In this document: positions 8,414-16,718 of the stretch, piece after piece
Position numbering within the stretch: position 1 is the first letter of the stretch
How the letters are laid out: each line of letters begins with the position of its first letter
NCBI RefSeq assembly: GCF_003863965.1
Contig: NZ_RRCN01000002.1
Location: forward strand, 454,226 to 518,225
Origin: Paenibacillus oralis
GTDB lineage: Bacteria > Bacillota > Bacilli > Paenibacillales > Paenibacillaceae
Direction of reading: 5' to 3'
Length of the DNA stretch: 64,000 nucleotides
Notes under the pieces: generated by a model
Seen by the model: only the letters and a program-made list of their open reading frames with translations
Databases searched by the model: none
What the model was told of the DNA's origin: nothing
Made by a program: the position numbers and the translations under genes

Positions 8414-8644
8414 TCAGGGTACCTCCAGGTTGTTTTGCGCAAGAGGAGCTTCTTCACGCAGTTTGGTGATCTTTCTTTAAAGGTCTTGGACTATTCTTCC
8501 AAATAGCTCATAATCATTGATGATTTTATCCAAAAACTCATTTACCTCATCTTAACTCTAGCCTCGAAACACAGTCGAAAAAATTCTGCCGTGAATTTCC
8601 TGGGACGTCTATGTCACCTCTAGTTCTTGTAGAGATTTTAACAT
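8414..8644 (-). pseudogene. DivIVA/GpsB-like pseudogene with several in-frame stops
   Basis: A strong ribosome site (AAGGAAGG) and ATG start a frame MLKSLQELEVT-stop-TSQEIHGRIFSTVFRG-stop-S-stop-DEVNEFLDKIINDYELFGRI-VQDL-stop-RKITKLREEAP. The pattern FSTVFRG followed by DEVNEFLD and DYE is the N-terminal lipid-binding hallmark of DivIVA and GpsB cell-division proteins. Four in-frame stop codons make it non-functional, and only the N-terminal domain is left. Confidence 0.7.
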
Positions 8645-8795
8645 TGTTTTCACCTTCCTTGTTATTAATATACGGATTCCCCAACAATTTTTGCTATGTT
8701 TTGAATATATAACTGTTCAGTTTCATGAACTTTGATCTGAATACTTATTATATGAAACGAGAATAACTTATGGTAAAATAATCACATATCTTCTA

Positions 8796-8925
8796 ACCTT
8801 TTTTCTTATCCCTAGCAGGCGCTTAAGGGAGATTCTAAGCAAAAACACCCTCTTTCGAGGGACTAATCTGCCTGAGGGATTCCATTTTGGATTAGTCGCT
8901 GGAAAGGGCGTGTTTTTTTCGTCCT
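8796..8925 (+). promoter_or_regulatory. branched leader RNA, copy A (upstream of GNAT gene)
   Basis: An upstream CCCT...AGGG hairpin is followed by a branched element: outer stem AAACAC (8843-8848) with GTGTTT (8910-8915), inner stems CCCTC/GAGGG (8848-8861) and ACTAATC/GATTAGT (8862-8896), and a run of T directly after the outer stem. Copy B before the primase gene has the same architecture with compensatory changes. It may end transcription before the gene, as an attenuator. Not matched to a known riboswitch by eye. Confidence 0.6.
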
Positions 8926-8949
8926 GCAGCAAATATAACGAAAGGTGGA

Positions 8950-9420
8950 TTGTCGTTGTTAATCGAAACTAGCTTAGAGAGCGTAGGGGACCGTAGTCTT
9001 CACTTTGGGGCATTGTCTTCAAAAGAGGCTAAACAATTAACGGAAAAGATGCCTCTTTGGAAAAACCTTCTCGGCCGGGATGTCTACGAACGGTTTCATT
9101 TTTTTGCTCCACTGGATTTCCAGTGGTCGGAGGTTACCTTGGCACAACAAACATTTTTAATGGCCTTTGACGAGGGAAATCTTGTAGGGGTTATGCTATT
9201 GGTTCAGGACGATCGCAATCCCTATCACTATGGGATCAGCTACGTCGATGTACACGCCCAGCACAGAAGGAAAGGAATTGCTACTTATTTGTATAGGCAG
9301 CTGAACCAATGGGTTCAACCTAATTTCCTGATGTCTACGAGCGATCTCACTCAGGAAGGAAAAAAAGCAAAGTTAGACCAGATCTTTAAGCGAGAAATCC
9401 AAAGGTGCTCGGTCATTTAA
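8950..9420 (+). CDS. GNAT-family N-acetyltransferase
   Basis: 156 residues, TTG start five bases after AAAGGTGG. The motif YVDVHAQHRRKGIATYLYRQ near residues 98-117 is the GNAT motif A (R-R-K-G-I-A, acetyl-CoA pyrophosphate loop) with its preceding strand. It would transfer acetyl from acetyl-CoA to an amine; the substrate cannot be read from sequence. The gene follows the branched leader RNA and precedes a small hypothetical gene, probably in one transcript ending at the hairpin near 9850. Confidence 0.75.
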   Translation: MSLLIETSLESVGDRSLHFGALSSKEAKQLTEKMPLWKNLLGRDVYERFHFFAPLDFQWSEVTLAQQTFLMAFDEGNLVGVMLLVQDDRNPYHYGISYVDVHAQHRRKGIATYLYRQLNQWVQPNFLMSTSDLTQEGKKAKLDQIFKREIQRCSVI

Positions 9421-9480
9421 GAACTCAGTTGCAGCAAAGGAAATCTGAAATTAATCTTGAACATCGGAGGGGTAAGTCTA

Positions 9481-9813
9481 ATGATGAATAAAGTTGAATT
9501 CAAACTGGATAATGGGGATAAATGCTTCGTCTATATTCGTTTTAATGATCTCTATAAGCAGCTGGTAATCGACGGTATCGATTTCATTCCAAAAGGGAAG
9601 AGAAACAAGGAGTCGTATAATTTTAATGATGACTATGCTTTTAGGAAACTTGATACCTTCGAGGATCGTTATCGGTTCAAGCTGCAAAAGTATCTGCAAC
9701 ATCCCCACCTCACGGTCGATCACCTTCAGGATGCCCTCGACCAGACGTGGAATTCGCTTCGGCCTAAGATTGATGTGGTTCTAAATCCCCCGGCCGCAAT
9801 CGTGGAGGAATGA
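9481..9813 (+). CDS. hypothetical protein, 110 residues
   Basis: The start ATG is chosen because a GGAGGGG site lies eight bases before it. The protein is charged and aromatic (YIRFNDLYKQLVIDGIDFIP) with an acidic C-terminal tail. It lies 60 bases after the GNAT gene and is probably cotranscribed with it. No family recognised. Confidence 0.6.
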   Translation: MMNKVEFKLDNGDKCFVYIRFNDLYKQLVIDGIDFIPKGKRNKESYNFNDDYAFRKLDTFEDRYRFKLQKYLQHPHLTVDHLQDALDQTWNSLRPKIDVVLNPPAAIVEE

Positions 9814-9849
9814 CCCGCTTGTTGGGGAGGACCTCGGTACGCAGATCAT

Positions 9850-9873
9850 AAGGGGCTCTCCATGGGCCCCTTT
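9850..9873 (+). terminator. intrinsic terminator
   Basis: AAGGGGC pairs with GCCCCTT and runs into TTTCT after the two-gene unit. Confidence 0.7.
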
Positions 9874-9983
9874 CTATTGCTTCTCAAGGGGGCATTAAGG
9901 TGGTAATATATAGACATACCTTTTCTTTAAACATATTACCTCAGTCCAAGCTCGGGCAGATGGACTCATTCTAACCCCCTAAG

Positions 9984-10070
9984 TACACTTCAACAAGTGA
10001 TCAAACATGCTTTTATTTGGCATGCATCCCTTTTACGGGTTTTGATCATTCGTTGAAGTGTATTTTTTTT
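9984..10070 (+). promoter_or_regulatory. AACAAGTGATCAA-class leader hairpin
   Basis: Outer stem TACACTTCAAC/GTTGAAGTGTA, continued by AACAAGTGATCAAA/TTTTGATCATTCGTT, with smaller inner hairpins (CATGC/GCATG, CCC/GGG), ends in eight T. It sits about 35 bases before a strong ribosome site. A related hairpin with the same core lies before the DUF262-like gene on the other strand. Confidence 0.65.
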
Positions 10071-10105
10071 CACTTCTACAACAAATCCAAAAGGAGGAAT
10101 GAAAT

Positions 10106-10330
10106 GTGGACATTAACGCTGATTATCGGGACCACGGAACCAAGCACAGGCTTGTGGTGCGGGGAGAGCGGCACAATTGAAAAGCCAAATCGTCCATCGT
10201 CCGTAACACTACTTTCATGCGTAAGGACAACGAGAACGAGGCGCTCCAATGCAACTATTCGGCCGGTTACTCCGCTAATAGTCTGCAAGCGACTCTGTTT
10301 AAACGTTTGACGATTTCAATGTCGCCTTAA
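10106..10330 (+). pseudogene. small gene with in-frame TGA
   Basis: Behind AAAAGGAGG a GTG-initiated frame reads DINADYRDHGTKHRLVVRGE, meets TGA at 10178-10180, then continues KAKSSIVRNTTFMRKDNENE to a TAA: 74 codons of coding-like sequence interrupted once. An overlapping frame from the ATG two bases earlier is open for 68 codons, but its composition (many Thr, Arg, Ser) is unlike a normal protein, so I prefer the interrupted frame. No family recognised. Confidence 0.4.
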
Positions 10331-10397
10331 GGCGGCCAATAGAAAAATGACTGCATAAGACCTCACCGAATAGGGAGGCAGCAGACAGGAGGAAAAA

Positions 10398-11264
10398 ATG
10401 AAGACATTGTCATCTTTGAAGGCAGAAATCGAACGGAGATTAGAAGAAATCAAGCCGGCACTACGTCCTTTGGTGGCTGAATCACTGGAGAGTGTAAACG
10501 CAGCAATAGGAAGTTCCTGGCGGTTGAAGGAGTCTAACAATGTAAGATTTGTTTTCTCAGAGGGATGTCCCTATGAACTTACAGCGTGGGAAGCTGAAGA
10601 TGAACACGGAAATGATGAAAAGATTGTGTACCAGGTTGAAGAACGGCACAATAGTTTCGGGGAACGTGTACTGGAAGTCTTCTTCTGGATTTCAAATGAC
10701 ATGTTATCCCTTGGATTCCCTAACGGTAAATTAACTACAATAGATAAGGCTACCGTCCGATTATTTGAGCGAGATGGGCGGAGTTATACGCACACACAGT
10801 CATGCGACAATTATCTCTTTGTAGACGAGGAGGGGGCTTCTGAGAGGGATCGTAAAATAAGACAAATTTTCACCTGCTTGACTCCCCATACATGGGGAGC
10901 TGTGGAGAACGTTTTTGAAAGCTTACCCGAGTACTCGCTATTGTTCAATGTTTCGGCACTTGAAGCTTGGAACAAGAAACAAGCAGAGTGGTATGAAGAG
11001 AACGATCAACATGAATGGTACGATTACGCCAAAATGTCCGTAGAGGGGAGAACCATAACATTTGTCACGCCTACCTCAGACAGGGTCATTAAAGTAGATA
11101 CTGCGGAAAAGAAACTATCAGTATATTTCCCACGTCGCGGGAGTGTCACTGCTGCAGGGCTGATTGCGAATAATTTAGATAACCAAGAGGCGGTATTTAC
11201 GACCGTCACCGGAGAGGAAATTACCTCCGAGATGGTCTCGACATATATTGACCAAGAAGATTAA
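10398..11264 (+). CDS. hypothetical protein, 288 residues
   Basis: Start ATG behind ACAGGAGGAAAAA. The protein is acidic, has no membrane segment, and has a helical N-terminus (LKAEIERRLEEIKPALRPLV). The centre is rich in aromatic and acidic residues (ALEAWNKKQAEWYEENDQHE), and the C-terminal half looks beta-rich. No catalytic motif recognised. First of a rightward series with Cys-rich and small genes. Confidence 0.6.
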   Translation: MKTLSSLKAEIERRLEEIKPALRPLVAESLESVNAAIGSSWRLKESNNVRFVFSEGCPYELTAWEAEDEHGNDEKIVYQVEERHNSFGERVLEVFFWISNDMLSLGFPNGKLTTIDKATVRLFERDGRSYTHTQSCDNYLFVDEEGASERDRKIRQIFTCLTPHTWGAVENVFESLPEYSLLFNVSALEAWNKKQAEWYEENDQHEWYDYAKMSVEGRTITFVTPTSDRVIKVDTAEKKLSVYFPRRGSVTAAGLIANNLDNQEAVFTTVTGEEITSEMVSTYIDQED

Positions 11265-11415
11265 AAGGGAAGTCGAACCAGATTTGTAATCGAGAAAATG
11301 ATCGAGAAGAGTAGCAACAATGGTAACTCAGAAGGTTCATGAAATTCGGGCTTTTGATCATTTTTCCGGGAACATACGGAGCTGGATAAGAAATAGTTGT
11401 CATATAGACAGAGGG

Positions 11416-11441
11416 AGAGGAGCGAATTTCTTTGCTCCTCT
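11416..11441 (+). promoter_or_regulatory. leader hairpin before Cys-rich gene
   Basis: AGAGGAGC pairs with GCTCCTCT and is followed by TTTCGTTTTC, about 38 bases before the next start codon. CATATAGACA lies just upstream. Fits the terminator-like leader pattern seen throughout the window, but could also simply terminate the preceding gene. Confidence 0.5.
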
Positions 11442-11478
11442 TTCGTTTTCAATCTAATTAGAATCCTGGAGGAAAAAC

Positions 11479-12021
11479 ATGGAACTTATTATAGACGGAG
11501 TGAAAATTAAGTCACTGAAAGATGTGGATGACTATATCGCACGTTTCCTGCACGGTCATAACATTTCCGCTTTTGAAAACCCATATAAAGACGAGCCGCG
11601 TGCCTCTGAAACGGGAGTGTATTCGATACATCAATGTAGCCGTTGCCGGAGCACTCACCGAATAGAGGAAGATCTCGCGGCAGCTGGTTATCAGAAAAAC
11701 CAGAATGGTTTTTTCGATATGTGGTGTTTCGATTGCAGTATGGCCGCTAAAGAGCAATGGGCTTGTCCTAATGGATGTGAAATCGATTATGTCCTGGTTT
11801 GCGGCGGTGATCTGGGAAATGCAGACAGGTCGAATGTTTATTTCCAAATGAAACTAGACGGTACCTACACCGATCTGTTTCAGGATGGCGCTTTGGGAGT
11901 GCCGGCTGAATGTCACGAGCATGCAAATGGTGGTTGCTGCAAGGAACCTTATTGCCCCGAATGTCGAGTTGAGTGTATAAATATCGCAGAATCGGATGAT
12001 AGCGGATGCAAGGACAATTAA
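11479..12021 (+). CDS. cysteine-rich protein, probable zinc binding
   Basis: 180 residues, start ATG behind CTGGAGGAAAAA. Cysteine pairs at CSRC (about residue 54), CFDC (79), CPNGC (93), CCKEPYCPEC (155-163) can bind two or more zinc ions. The spacing resembles a treble-clef or rubredoxin-like knuckle pair, but I cannot name the family. It overlaps the following gene by 16 bases, so the two are probably coexpressed. Confidence 0.6.
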   Translation: MELIIDGVKIKSLKDVDDYIARFLHGHNISAFENPYKDEPRASETGVYSIHQCSRCRSTHRIEEDLAAAGYQKNQNGFFDMWCFDCSMAAKEQWACPNGCEIDYVLVCGGDLGNADRSNVYFQMKLDGTYTDLFQDGALGVPAECHEHANGGCCKEPYCPECRVECINIAESDDSGCKDN

Positions 12022-12764
12022 TACTTGACCTCACAGGTGGAAAGTACGGTCCATGGATTGTAACGGATAAAGGGGATCAAACGGTTCGCTCGTTGATGGA
12101 TGAACACTACTCCCGACAGAAGGTGGGAGCTCGTCAATTTTGCCGGCCGGGGCACAACCTGGTCTTGCGAACTGCTGATGGTTCAGCAGCTTGGATTAGT
12201 TGGAGAGGTATACGCGATGATGGCATTGAGGATGCATGGGAATGTACGGCGTTCCGCAATACAAGTGGAGAAGTCAGTTCTGACTTGATTCATTGGGCTG
12301 TTTACGCAACCATTTGCGAATGGGGTAATGTATTTCCGGTAGCTGGGATGATCACTTATGTTGACGCAAAAAAAGTTGCAAGTGAAGTTCCAGGCTATTG
12401 TTTTATCCGAGCCGGCTTTAAGAAGAAGGGCGTTAGTAAGCACCGCAAATTGCTTCTCTTCCATCTTCCGATTACAAAAAATTATCTAGCCAAGCGAGCA
12501 GTTGAAACCATTAATTACTGTCAGCAGCAGATTTGTCTTGCACTCGACTCTGGCGAATTCTATGAAGCTATTTGGTTTCAGCAGTATGCACAGAAGCAGT
12601 ACGAATGGATTTCACATCTCCAATCGATGATTCTGGCCGGACAAATGTCAGCTTGGAAAAACTATGTTCCCCACATGGATCTCGGGGAACTAGAGGAACT
12701 GATAAGTCCTTACGAAGGGCTAGGGGAAGTAATCGAAGAAATAGACCCCGTTTGGGGCTATTAA
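12006..12764 (+). CDS. uncharacterised phage/plasmid protein of acetyltransferase-like type
   Basis: 252 residues. The order MDEHYSRQKVGARQFCRPGH, WISWRG, DAWECTAFRNTSG, SSDLIHWAVYAT, GMITYVD and PGYCFIRAGF matches a conserved but uncharacterised family that, as I recall, is widespread in Gram-positive and actinobacterial mobile elements and has a GNAT-like fold feel. The substrate is unknown. The gene starts inside the preceding Cys-rich gene (translational coupling) and is followed by a 38-residue ORF. Confidence 0.6.
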   Translation: MQGQLILDLTGGKYGPWIVTDKGDQTVRSLMDEHYSRQKVGARQFCRPGHNLVLRTADGSAAWISWRGIRDDGIEDAWECTAFRNTSGEVSSDLIHWAVYATICEWGNVFPVAGMITYVDAKKVASEVPGYCFIRAGFKKKGVSKHRKLLLFHLPITKNYLAKRAVETINYCQQQICLALDSGEFYEAIWFQQYAQKQYEWISHLQSMILAGQMSAWKNYVPHMDLGELEELISPYEGLGEVIEEIDPVWGY

Positions 12765-12785
12765 GATTTCAGGAGGGTACCGATA

Positions 12786-12902
12786 ATGAGGAAAATACTA
12801 TTTTTCGTAAAAGATTGGTTTGAATTCGGAAAAGACATGGGATATATATTTGCACTAAAATATAAATTGGGAATTGCGGAAGAAGGCAAAGACTTTTTTT
12901 GA
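12786..12902 (+). CDS. 38-residue peptide
   Basis: Starts 22 bases after the preceding stop behind a strong CAGGAGGGT site. The peptide MRKILFFVKDWFEFGKDMGY is amphipathic and aromatic and ends EEGKDFF; it may lie on the membrane surface. A terminator follows directly. No family recognised, but the ribosome site makes translation likely. Confidence 0.5.
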   Translation: MRKILFFVKDWFEFGKDMGYIFALKYKLGIAEEGKDFF

Positions 12903-12931
12903 TGCATAGTGAGCTGAGTAAATTTCAATAA

Positions 12932-12973
12932 AAAAAGAGGATGCACCTAATTGATAGGTTGCATCCTCTTTTT
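12932..12973. terminator. bidirectional intrinsic terminator
   Basis: AAAAAGAGGATGCA...TGCATCCTCTTTTT, a stem with A-run on one side and T-run on the other, lies between converging genes. Confidence 0.8.
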
Positions 12974-12979
12974 CTTGCA

Positions 12980-14095
12980 TCAGGCCTCAGTCTGAAGCAA
13001 AATATATTCCTTAAAGTGATTCAAGGCAATTTCGTTTCGCTTTTGGACGTTTGACTCACGAGTGTCTCCCCCGAAGTTATTGTAACCACTCTCAGCGATA
13101 TCCTCGATGAAGAATTTGTTTGCCCAGGCAGCAAAGACTTCGACCGGAAGATCTTTCGGAGCTTGGGAAGCCACATAGAGCAGGGTGGGCTTGTGCTTTT
13201 TATGGAAGATTTTCTTAGCAAGTTTGGTCTCTTCGAATGTTAAACAGACCTCCTCTAAGAAGGGAGTAATCTTACTAACCAACAACAACGTCTTGGGAGA
13301 GAACTTGTTCTTGATCAGCATGTCATTAATAACATCCTCTTTCAGACTCGTCTGGTTATTGGTTTCAATCAGTGCGAACCCTTGGAGAAGCGGCTCCATG
13401 TGCTGAGACCGGTTGACTCGCCAATCTTTGAAGCCAATTTTAGTGAAGTTCATCTTCAATGCGTTATTCACGGTTTCCTGCATAATAGCAGACATGTGAG
13501 CCCGCTTTAGCTCGGAGGAAGTATGAGGTTCATAATTGTTCCAACGATAGAACATTTCGTTTTTCATTTCATCATCCATACTATACAGGTGTACTTGGAA
13601 TGAGTATCCTGTGATACGGCGTTGGAACATTTTTGGCAGGTCGTTGAAATATGCACCTGATACATCGATAAGGATCTTTTCGCCATTAAGTTCTCCAAAG
13701 ATATAGGTTTCCGGATCAAGCGCCCACTCATTCTTAATATAAGCTCGCTGCGATGCCAACCGGTTTCCTCCATCGATAACGTTGCGGTACAACTTTTTGT
13801 TATGAGATATCTTTTGAACTTTAATCGGGCCAAGTTCGATTCTCATGAGAATGGAAGCAATCCCCTCCGACCGCTTCCTTGAAGACCAAGCATCCGTTCC
13901 GCGTTGAACCGGGTCATCGAATTTGAAAAGATTTTGGCGTTCCAAGAACTCGTCCAAAGTCCAATCTTCACTTTGGAATTTAATGCCGAACATGAATCCT
14001 TGTTCATCTGGATCAAAATCTTCCGATTGAGTCATTTCTACAACTTCCTGAAGGCTTAACACAGTAAGCTCCGGGTACTTTTCAAGATTGATCAT
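12980..14095 (-). CDS. DUF262-like (ParB/Srx-fold) protein
   Basis: 371 residues. The start is the ATG with AAGGAG eight bases upstream (MINLEKYPELTVLSLQEV); a GTG seven codons earlier lacks a site. Residues about 55-125 show the DUF262/ParB-like pattern: DPVQRG, RSEGIASILMRIELGPIKVQ and NVIDGGNRLASQRAY (DGxxR nucleotide-handling motif). Related domains occur in GmrS/GmrD restriction proteins and in chromosome-partition ParB CTPases. The C-terminal part is helical and unknown, with no HNH motif, so nuclease activity is not supported. It follows a long hairpin leader and a six-codon ORF. Confidence 0.65.
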   Translation of the reverse strand: MINLEKYPELTVLSLQEVVEMTQSEDFDPDEQGFMFGIKFQSEDWTLDEFLERQNLFKFDDPVQRGTDAWSSRKRSEGIASILMRIELGPIKVQKISHNKKLYRNVIDGGNRLASQRAYIKNEWALDPETYIFGELNGEKILIDVSGAYFNDLPKMFQRRITGYSFQVHLYSMDDEMKNEMFYRWNNYEPHTSSELKRAHMSAIMQETVNNALKMNFTKIGFKDWRVNRSQHMEPLLQGFALIETNNQTSLKEDVINDMLIKNKFSPKTLLLVSKITPFLEEVCLTFEETKLAKKIFHKKHKPTLLYVASQAPKDLPVEVFAAWANKFFIEDIAESGYNNFGGDTRESNVQKRNEIALNHFKEYILLQTEA

Positions 14096-14184
14096 TTGAC
14101 TAATCTCCTTTGTCACAGCCGATTAATTTAAACACATCTTATCACAGAATGGCAATTTGTTCCTTCTTGCGACGGTTCTTTTTT

Positions 14185-14205
14185 CTACGTATTCGATATT
14201 TTCAT
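14185..14205 (-). CDS. six-residue leader peptide (MKISNT)
   Basis: A strong AAGGAGAG site precedes ATG and a six-codon frame, about 110 bases before the DUF262-like gene and just after its hairpin leader. It may be a regulatory minicistron; it could also be chance. Confidence 0.3.
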   Translation of the reverse strand: MKISNT

Positions 14206-14241
14206 AGTTCTCTCTCCTTAGTAGGGATTGGGTTGCAGGCG

Positions 14242-14325
14242 CAAAATGCAAAAATGCACCTAACAAATGATCAAATAGGCGCACCAATGGTGAGCGAATT
14301 TTACTTGATCACTTGTTACGCGCAT
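14242..14325 (-). promoter_or_regulatory. AACAAGTGATCAA-class leader hairpin
   Basis: Read leftwards: AATGC, TAACAA and TGATCAA pair with TTGATCA, TTGTTA and GCATT, ending in a T-rich stretch. It shares its core with the element at 9984-10070. Upstream of the DUF262-like gene. Confidence 0.6.
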
Positions 14326-14502
14326 TTAACATTAGAATTCATCCACTGCGTCTGCTGGGACGTAAGTATTAATGTATTTGTAAGGTATGTGCTTATTTTA
14401 TCAAATTTTCTGACGATGTCCAACACGTTTTTCTCGCGTCTTGTTGTCAGTTTGTTCAATTTTGTGTTACAGTAAATGTAATCAAATACCTTATATGCGA
14501 AG

Positions 14503-14534
14503 AACGCATCTATCTGAAAAAAGATAGGTGCGTT
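14503..14534 (+). promoter_or_regulatory. terminator-like leader hairpin
   Basis: AACGCATCTATCT pairs with AGATAGGTGCGTT, followed by TTGTTTTG. A GTAATCAAATA box like that before the second SLH gene lies 15 bases upstream. A 42-residue membrane peptide follows. Confidence 0.55.
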
Positions 14535-14569
14535 TTGTTTTGAAAAAAAACAAGGCTGGGTTTGGAATT

Positions 14570-14698
14570 ATGTACTATCTTCATTATTTATTATTCATTT
14601 TTTTTCGCCTGATTAAGACTCTACTTTACATTTTATTGGCAAGTATTCTCTTTATGGTCGCCCTTGTATTAACTTTTGGTTTACTAAATGCACTATAA
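14570..14698 (+). CDS. 42-residue membrane peptide
   Basis: MYYLHYLLFIFFRLIKTLLY is followed by ILLASILFMVALVLTFGLL: almost entirely hydrophobic with one Arg and one Lys, as in toxin-like or regulatory membrane peptides. The ribosome site is weak (AAGG, rather distant). The hairpin leader upstream supports expression. No antitoxin was identified. Confidence 0.4.
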   Translation: MYYLHYLLFIFFRLIKTLLYILLASILFMVALVLTFGLLNAL

Positions 14699-14840
14699 GT
14701 TTATCGGATAGACTTGTTTGAAAGAGAATAATAAAGAAAAGCTCTCCACTTGGAAGTTGGGCGAGTAAAGAGCGATTGCTAGGTCGATCCACTTAATATT
14801 TTTCGAGAAGAATTCAATATCTAAAAATCAGAAGCGTTCA

Positions 14841-15123
14841 TCAATTGTCAGCCGAGAGTTCCTCAAGCAGCTTTTCAAACTGTCCGCTGGCAAGGATCAT
14901 CACAAGATTTAACCCTTCATAAGGACTATGTCGGAAAACGAATTTTCCTTTTTTATTTTTATAAACATCAATATCATGGTTACCGTAAGCCATGCAGCTT
15001 TTTTCGCGGGTTTCCATCCAATATGGCCTGGAGTTGCCCCTTTAAATCTGCCTCCCAGATATTGATCTCATGACGGCTTTCACCAAGCGGTTTATCAGGC
15101 TCCGGCATCCGAAACTTATTGAA
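14841..15123 (-). pseudogene. 3' part of a small gene split by the IS element
   Basis: Directly beyond the IS end, a frame FNKFRMPEPDKPLGESRHEI continues IWEADLKGQLQAILDGNPRK. One extra A in a run of six shifts it to SCMAYGNHDIDVYKNKKGKF and on to LLEELSADN-stop. The 5' part lies on the other side of the IS at 16527-16617. The rebuilt protein would be about 120 residues. No family recognised. Confidence 0.65.
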
Positions 15124-16526
15124 TCTCTCATGGCTAAAGCCACGAGATTCTTGGGTAGTCCGTTCTTCTGAACAGAATTAGCACGTAATGTGCCACCAAG
15201 CTATCCCCGAAGTTCCTGCGGTTCCTGCAATTACGCAGATAGGAGTCTCTTGCCTTCGGCAAGGATGTTTTTACTTGCATTAATATCCCGATCATGGCGG
15301 GTATGGCAGGCCGGACATATCCACTCACGAATATGAAGGTCTTTAACTTCTTTATTTTGGTAACCACAACACGAACAGAGTTGAGAAGAGGCGAAAGTTC
15401 GGCCTACGGCAACAACCATTCGCCCATACCACTTTGCCTTATATTCAAGCATCGTTCTAAATTGATACCAGGACACTTCACCAATCGCTTTGGCCAGATT
15501 ATGATTTTTCATCAGGTTAGACACCTGCAAATCTTCAATCGCAATCATATCGTGGTTTTTGACAATATACGTTGAAAGCTTTTGCAAGTAGTCTGTACGG
15601 CAGTTGGCAATGCCTTCATGGATTCGGGCGACCTTCACTCGTTGTTTATTCCAACCCGAGGAACCTTTCAACCGTCTGGAAAGAATCCGCTGTTCACGAA
15701 TAAGTTTTTGTTCCATCTTTCGCAGGAAATTCGGATTCTCGAATACTTCACCGCTGGATAATACCGCGAAATCTTTGATTCCTAAGTCAATTCCGACTGC
15801 TTGGTTTGTTTTTGGCAGGGGGTGTACGTTGGTTTCCACTAACAGCGAAACAAAGTATTTACCGGAAGGATTACGCCTAATCGTCGCATGCATTATACGA
15901 CCTTCTACTTCTCTTGACTTGGCAAACCTTACTAAACCTAATTTAGGGAGTTTCATCTTGTTGCCAATGATCGAAATATTTCCATTGGTATAGTTAGTTT
16001 GATACGACTGAACCGGCTTCTTTTTACTCTTAAATCTCGGTGCGTCAGTTTGTTTCTTAAAAAACCGGTTAAACGAATCCGCCAGATTTTTCAAGGCATT
16101 TTGCAAAGAAAATTTGTCCGGTTCTTTTAGCCATTCGAGTTCTTGTTTCAATTTCGTGAGTTCGGCAGAACATGCAGCATACGACAATCCTTTTCCTGTG
16201 CTGCGGTAAGCTTTATTCCATACTCCCAAAAAGTGGTTAATACAAAACGGGAACAGCCGATCGTCTTGTTGATGAGAACAGCCTGATCTTGGCTTGGGTA
16301 GATGCGAAATTTATAGGCTTTATGTACAAGCATGAACTCACTTCACTTTCTGATCTTGAATATACTTTTGGATTTGTAGGTTCGCTCACCGTAGTAACAA
16401 AATAGGATGATTCATCACTATAATAATTTTACTATAAGTAACAACCATGTCGCTTCATTGTCATGTCCAATGACATGCCTGAACCGAAGTTTTCTTACTC
16501 ATGACTAAAGTCGCGAGTTTGCGAAA
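15124..16526 (-). mobile_element. IS200/IS605-type element with tnpB only
   Basis: About 1.4 kb, boundaries set by joining the interrupted reading frame on both sides (DNE + FNKF). Each end has a small hairpin of similar sequence: CTCGTGGCTTTAGCCATGAG at the 3' end and CGCGACTTTAGTCATGAG at the 5' end, typical of subterminal palindromes in this family. No tnpA is present. The region 3' of tnpB (about 15124-15300) should hold the omega RNA. There is no target duplication, as expected for this family. Confidence 0.8.
15231..16333 (-). pseudogene. tnpB: tnpB, RNA-guided nuclease, one-base frameshift
   Basis: The N-terminus (VHKAYKFRIYPSQDQAVLIN, GCSRFV) is separated by a one-base loss of T in GTATTAACC from the rest, which resumes as GVWNKAYRSTGKGLSYAACS in the next frame. 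The RuvC parts are intact: GIDLGIKDFA (first Asp), IAIEDLQVSNL (Glu), HDRDINASKNI (last Asp), and the zinc finger CSCCG...CPACH. TnpB is the omega-RNA-guided ancestor of Cas12. A start within the second frame (GTG near 16229) would lack the first strand of the wedge domain. Confidence 0.85.
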
Positions 16527-16617
16527 ACTCGTTATCAAATAGTGATGGGTGGTTTGCTGGGATCTTTTTAAAGACCTCCAAGATTTCAACGTCCTCTCTA
16601 GTAATCCACTCAGACAT
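16527..16617 (-). pseudogene. 5' part of the gene split by the IS element
   Basis: Start ATG behind AGGCGAGGTG; reads MSEWITREDVEILEVFKKIP to DNE, then runs into the IS end and stops about ten codons later. TATAAT occurs about 40 bases upstream, divergent from the SLH gene promoter. It joins in frame to the part at 14841-15123. Confidence 0.65.
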
Positions 16618-16718
16618 GGGTAGCACCTCGCCTTTTCTATTTATTTTGATTATATCATTACTGATCTCAACGGATCTTGAAATTTAGGTTCAAAAAGAAT
16701 CACAGAGTTCATCTATTA

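Noticed and set aside
10104..10307. 68-codon frame starting MWTLTLIIGTTEP behind a good ribosome site
   Set aside because: Thr/Arg/Ser-rich composition unlike a protein; the overlapping GTG frame has normal composition, though it contains a TGA.
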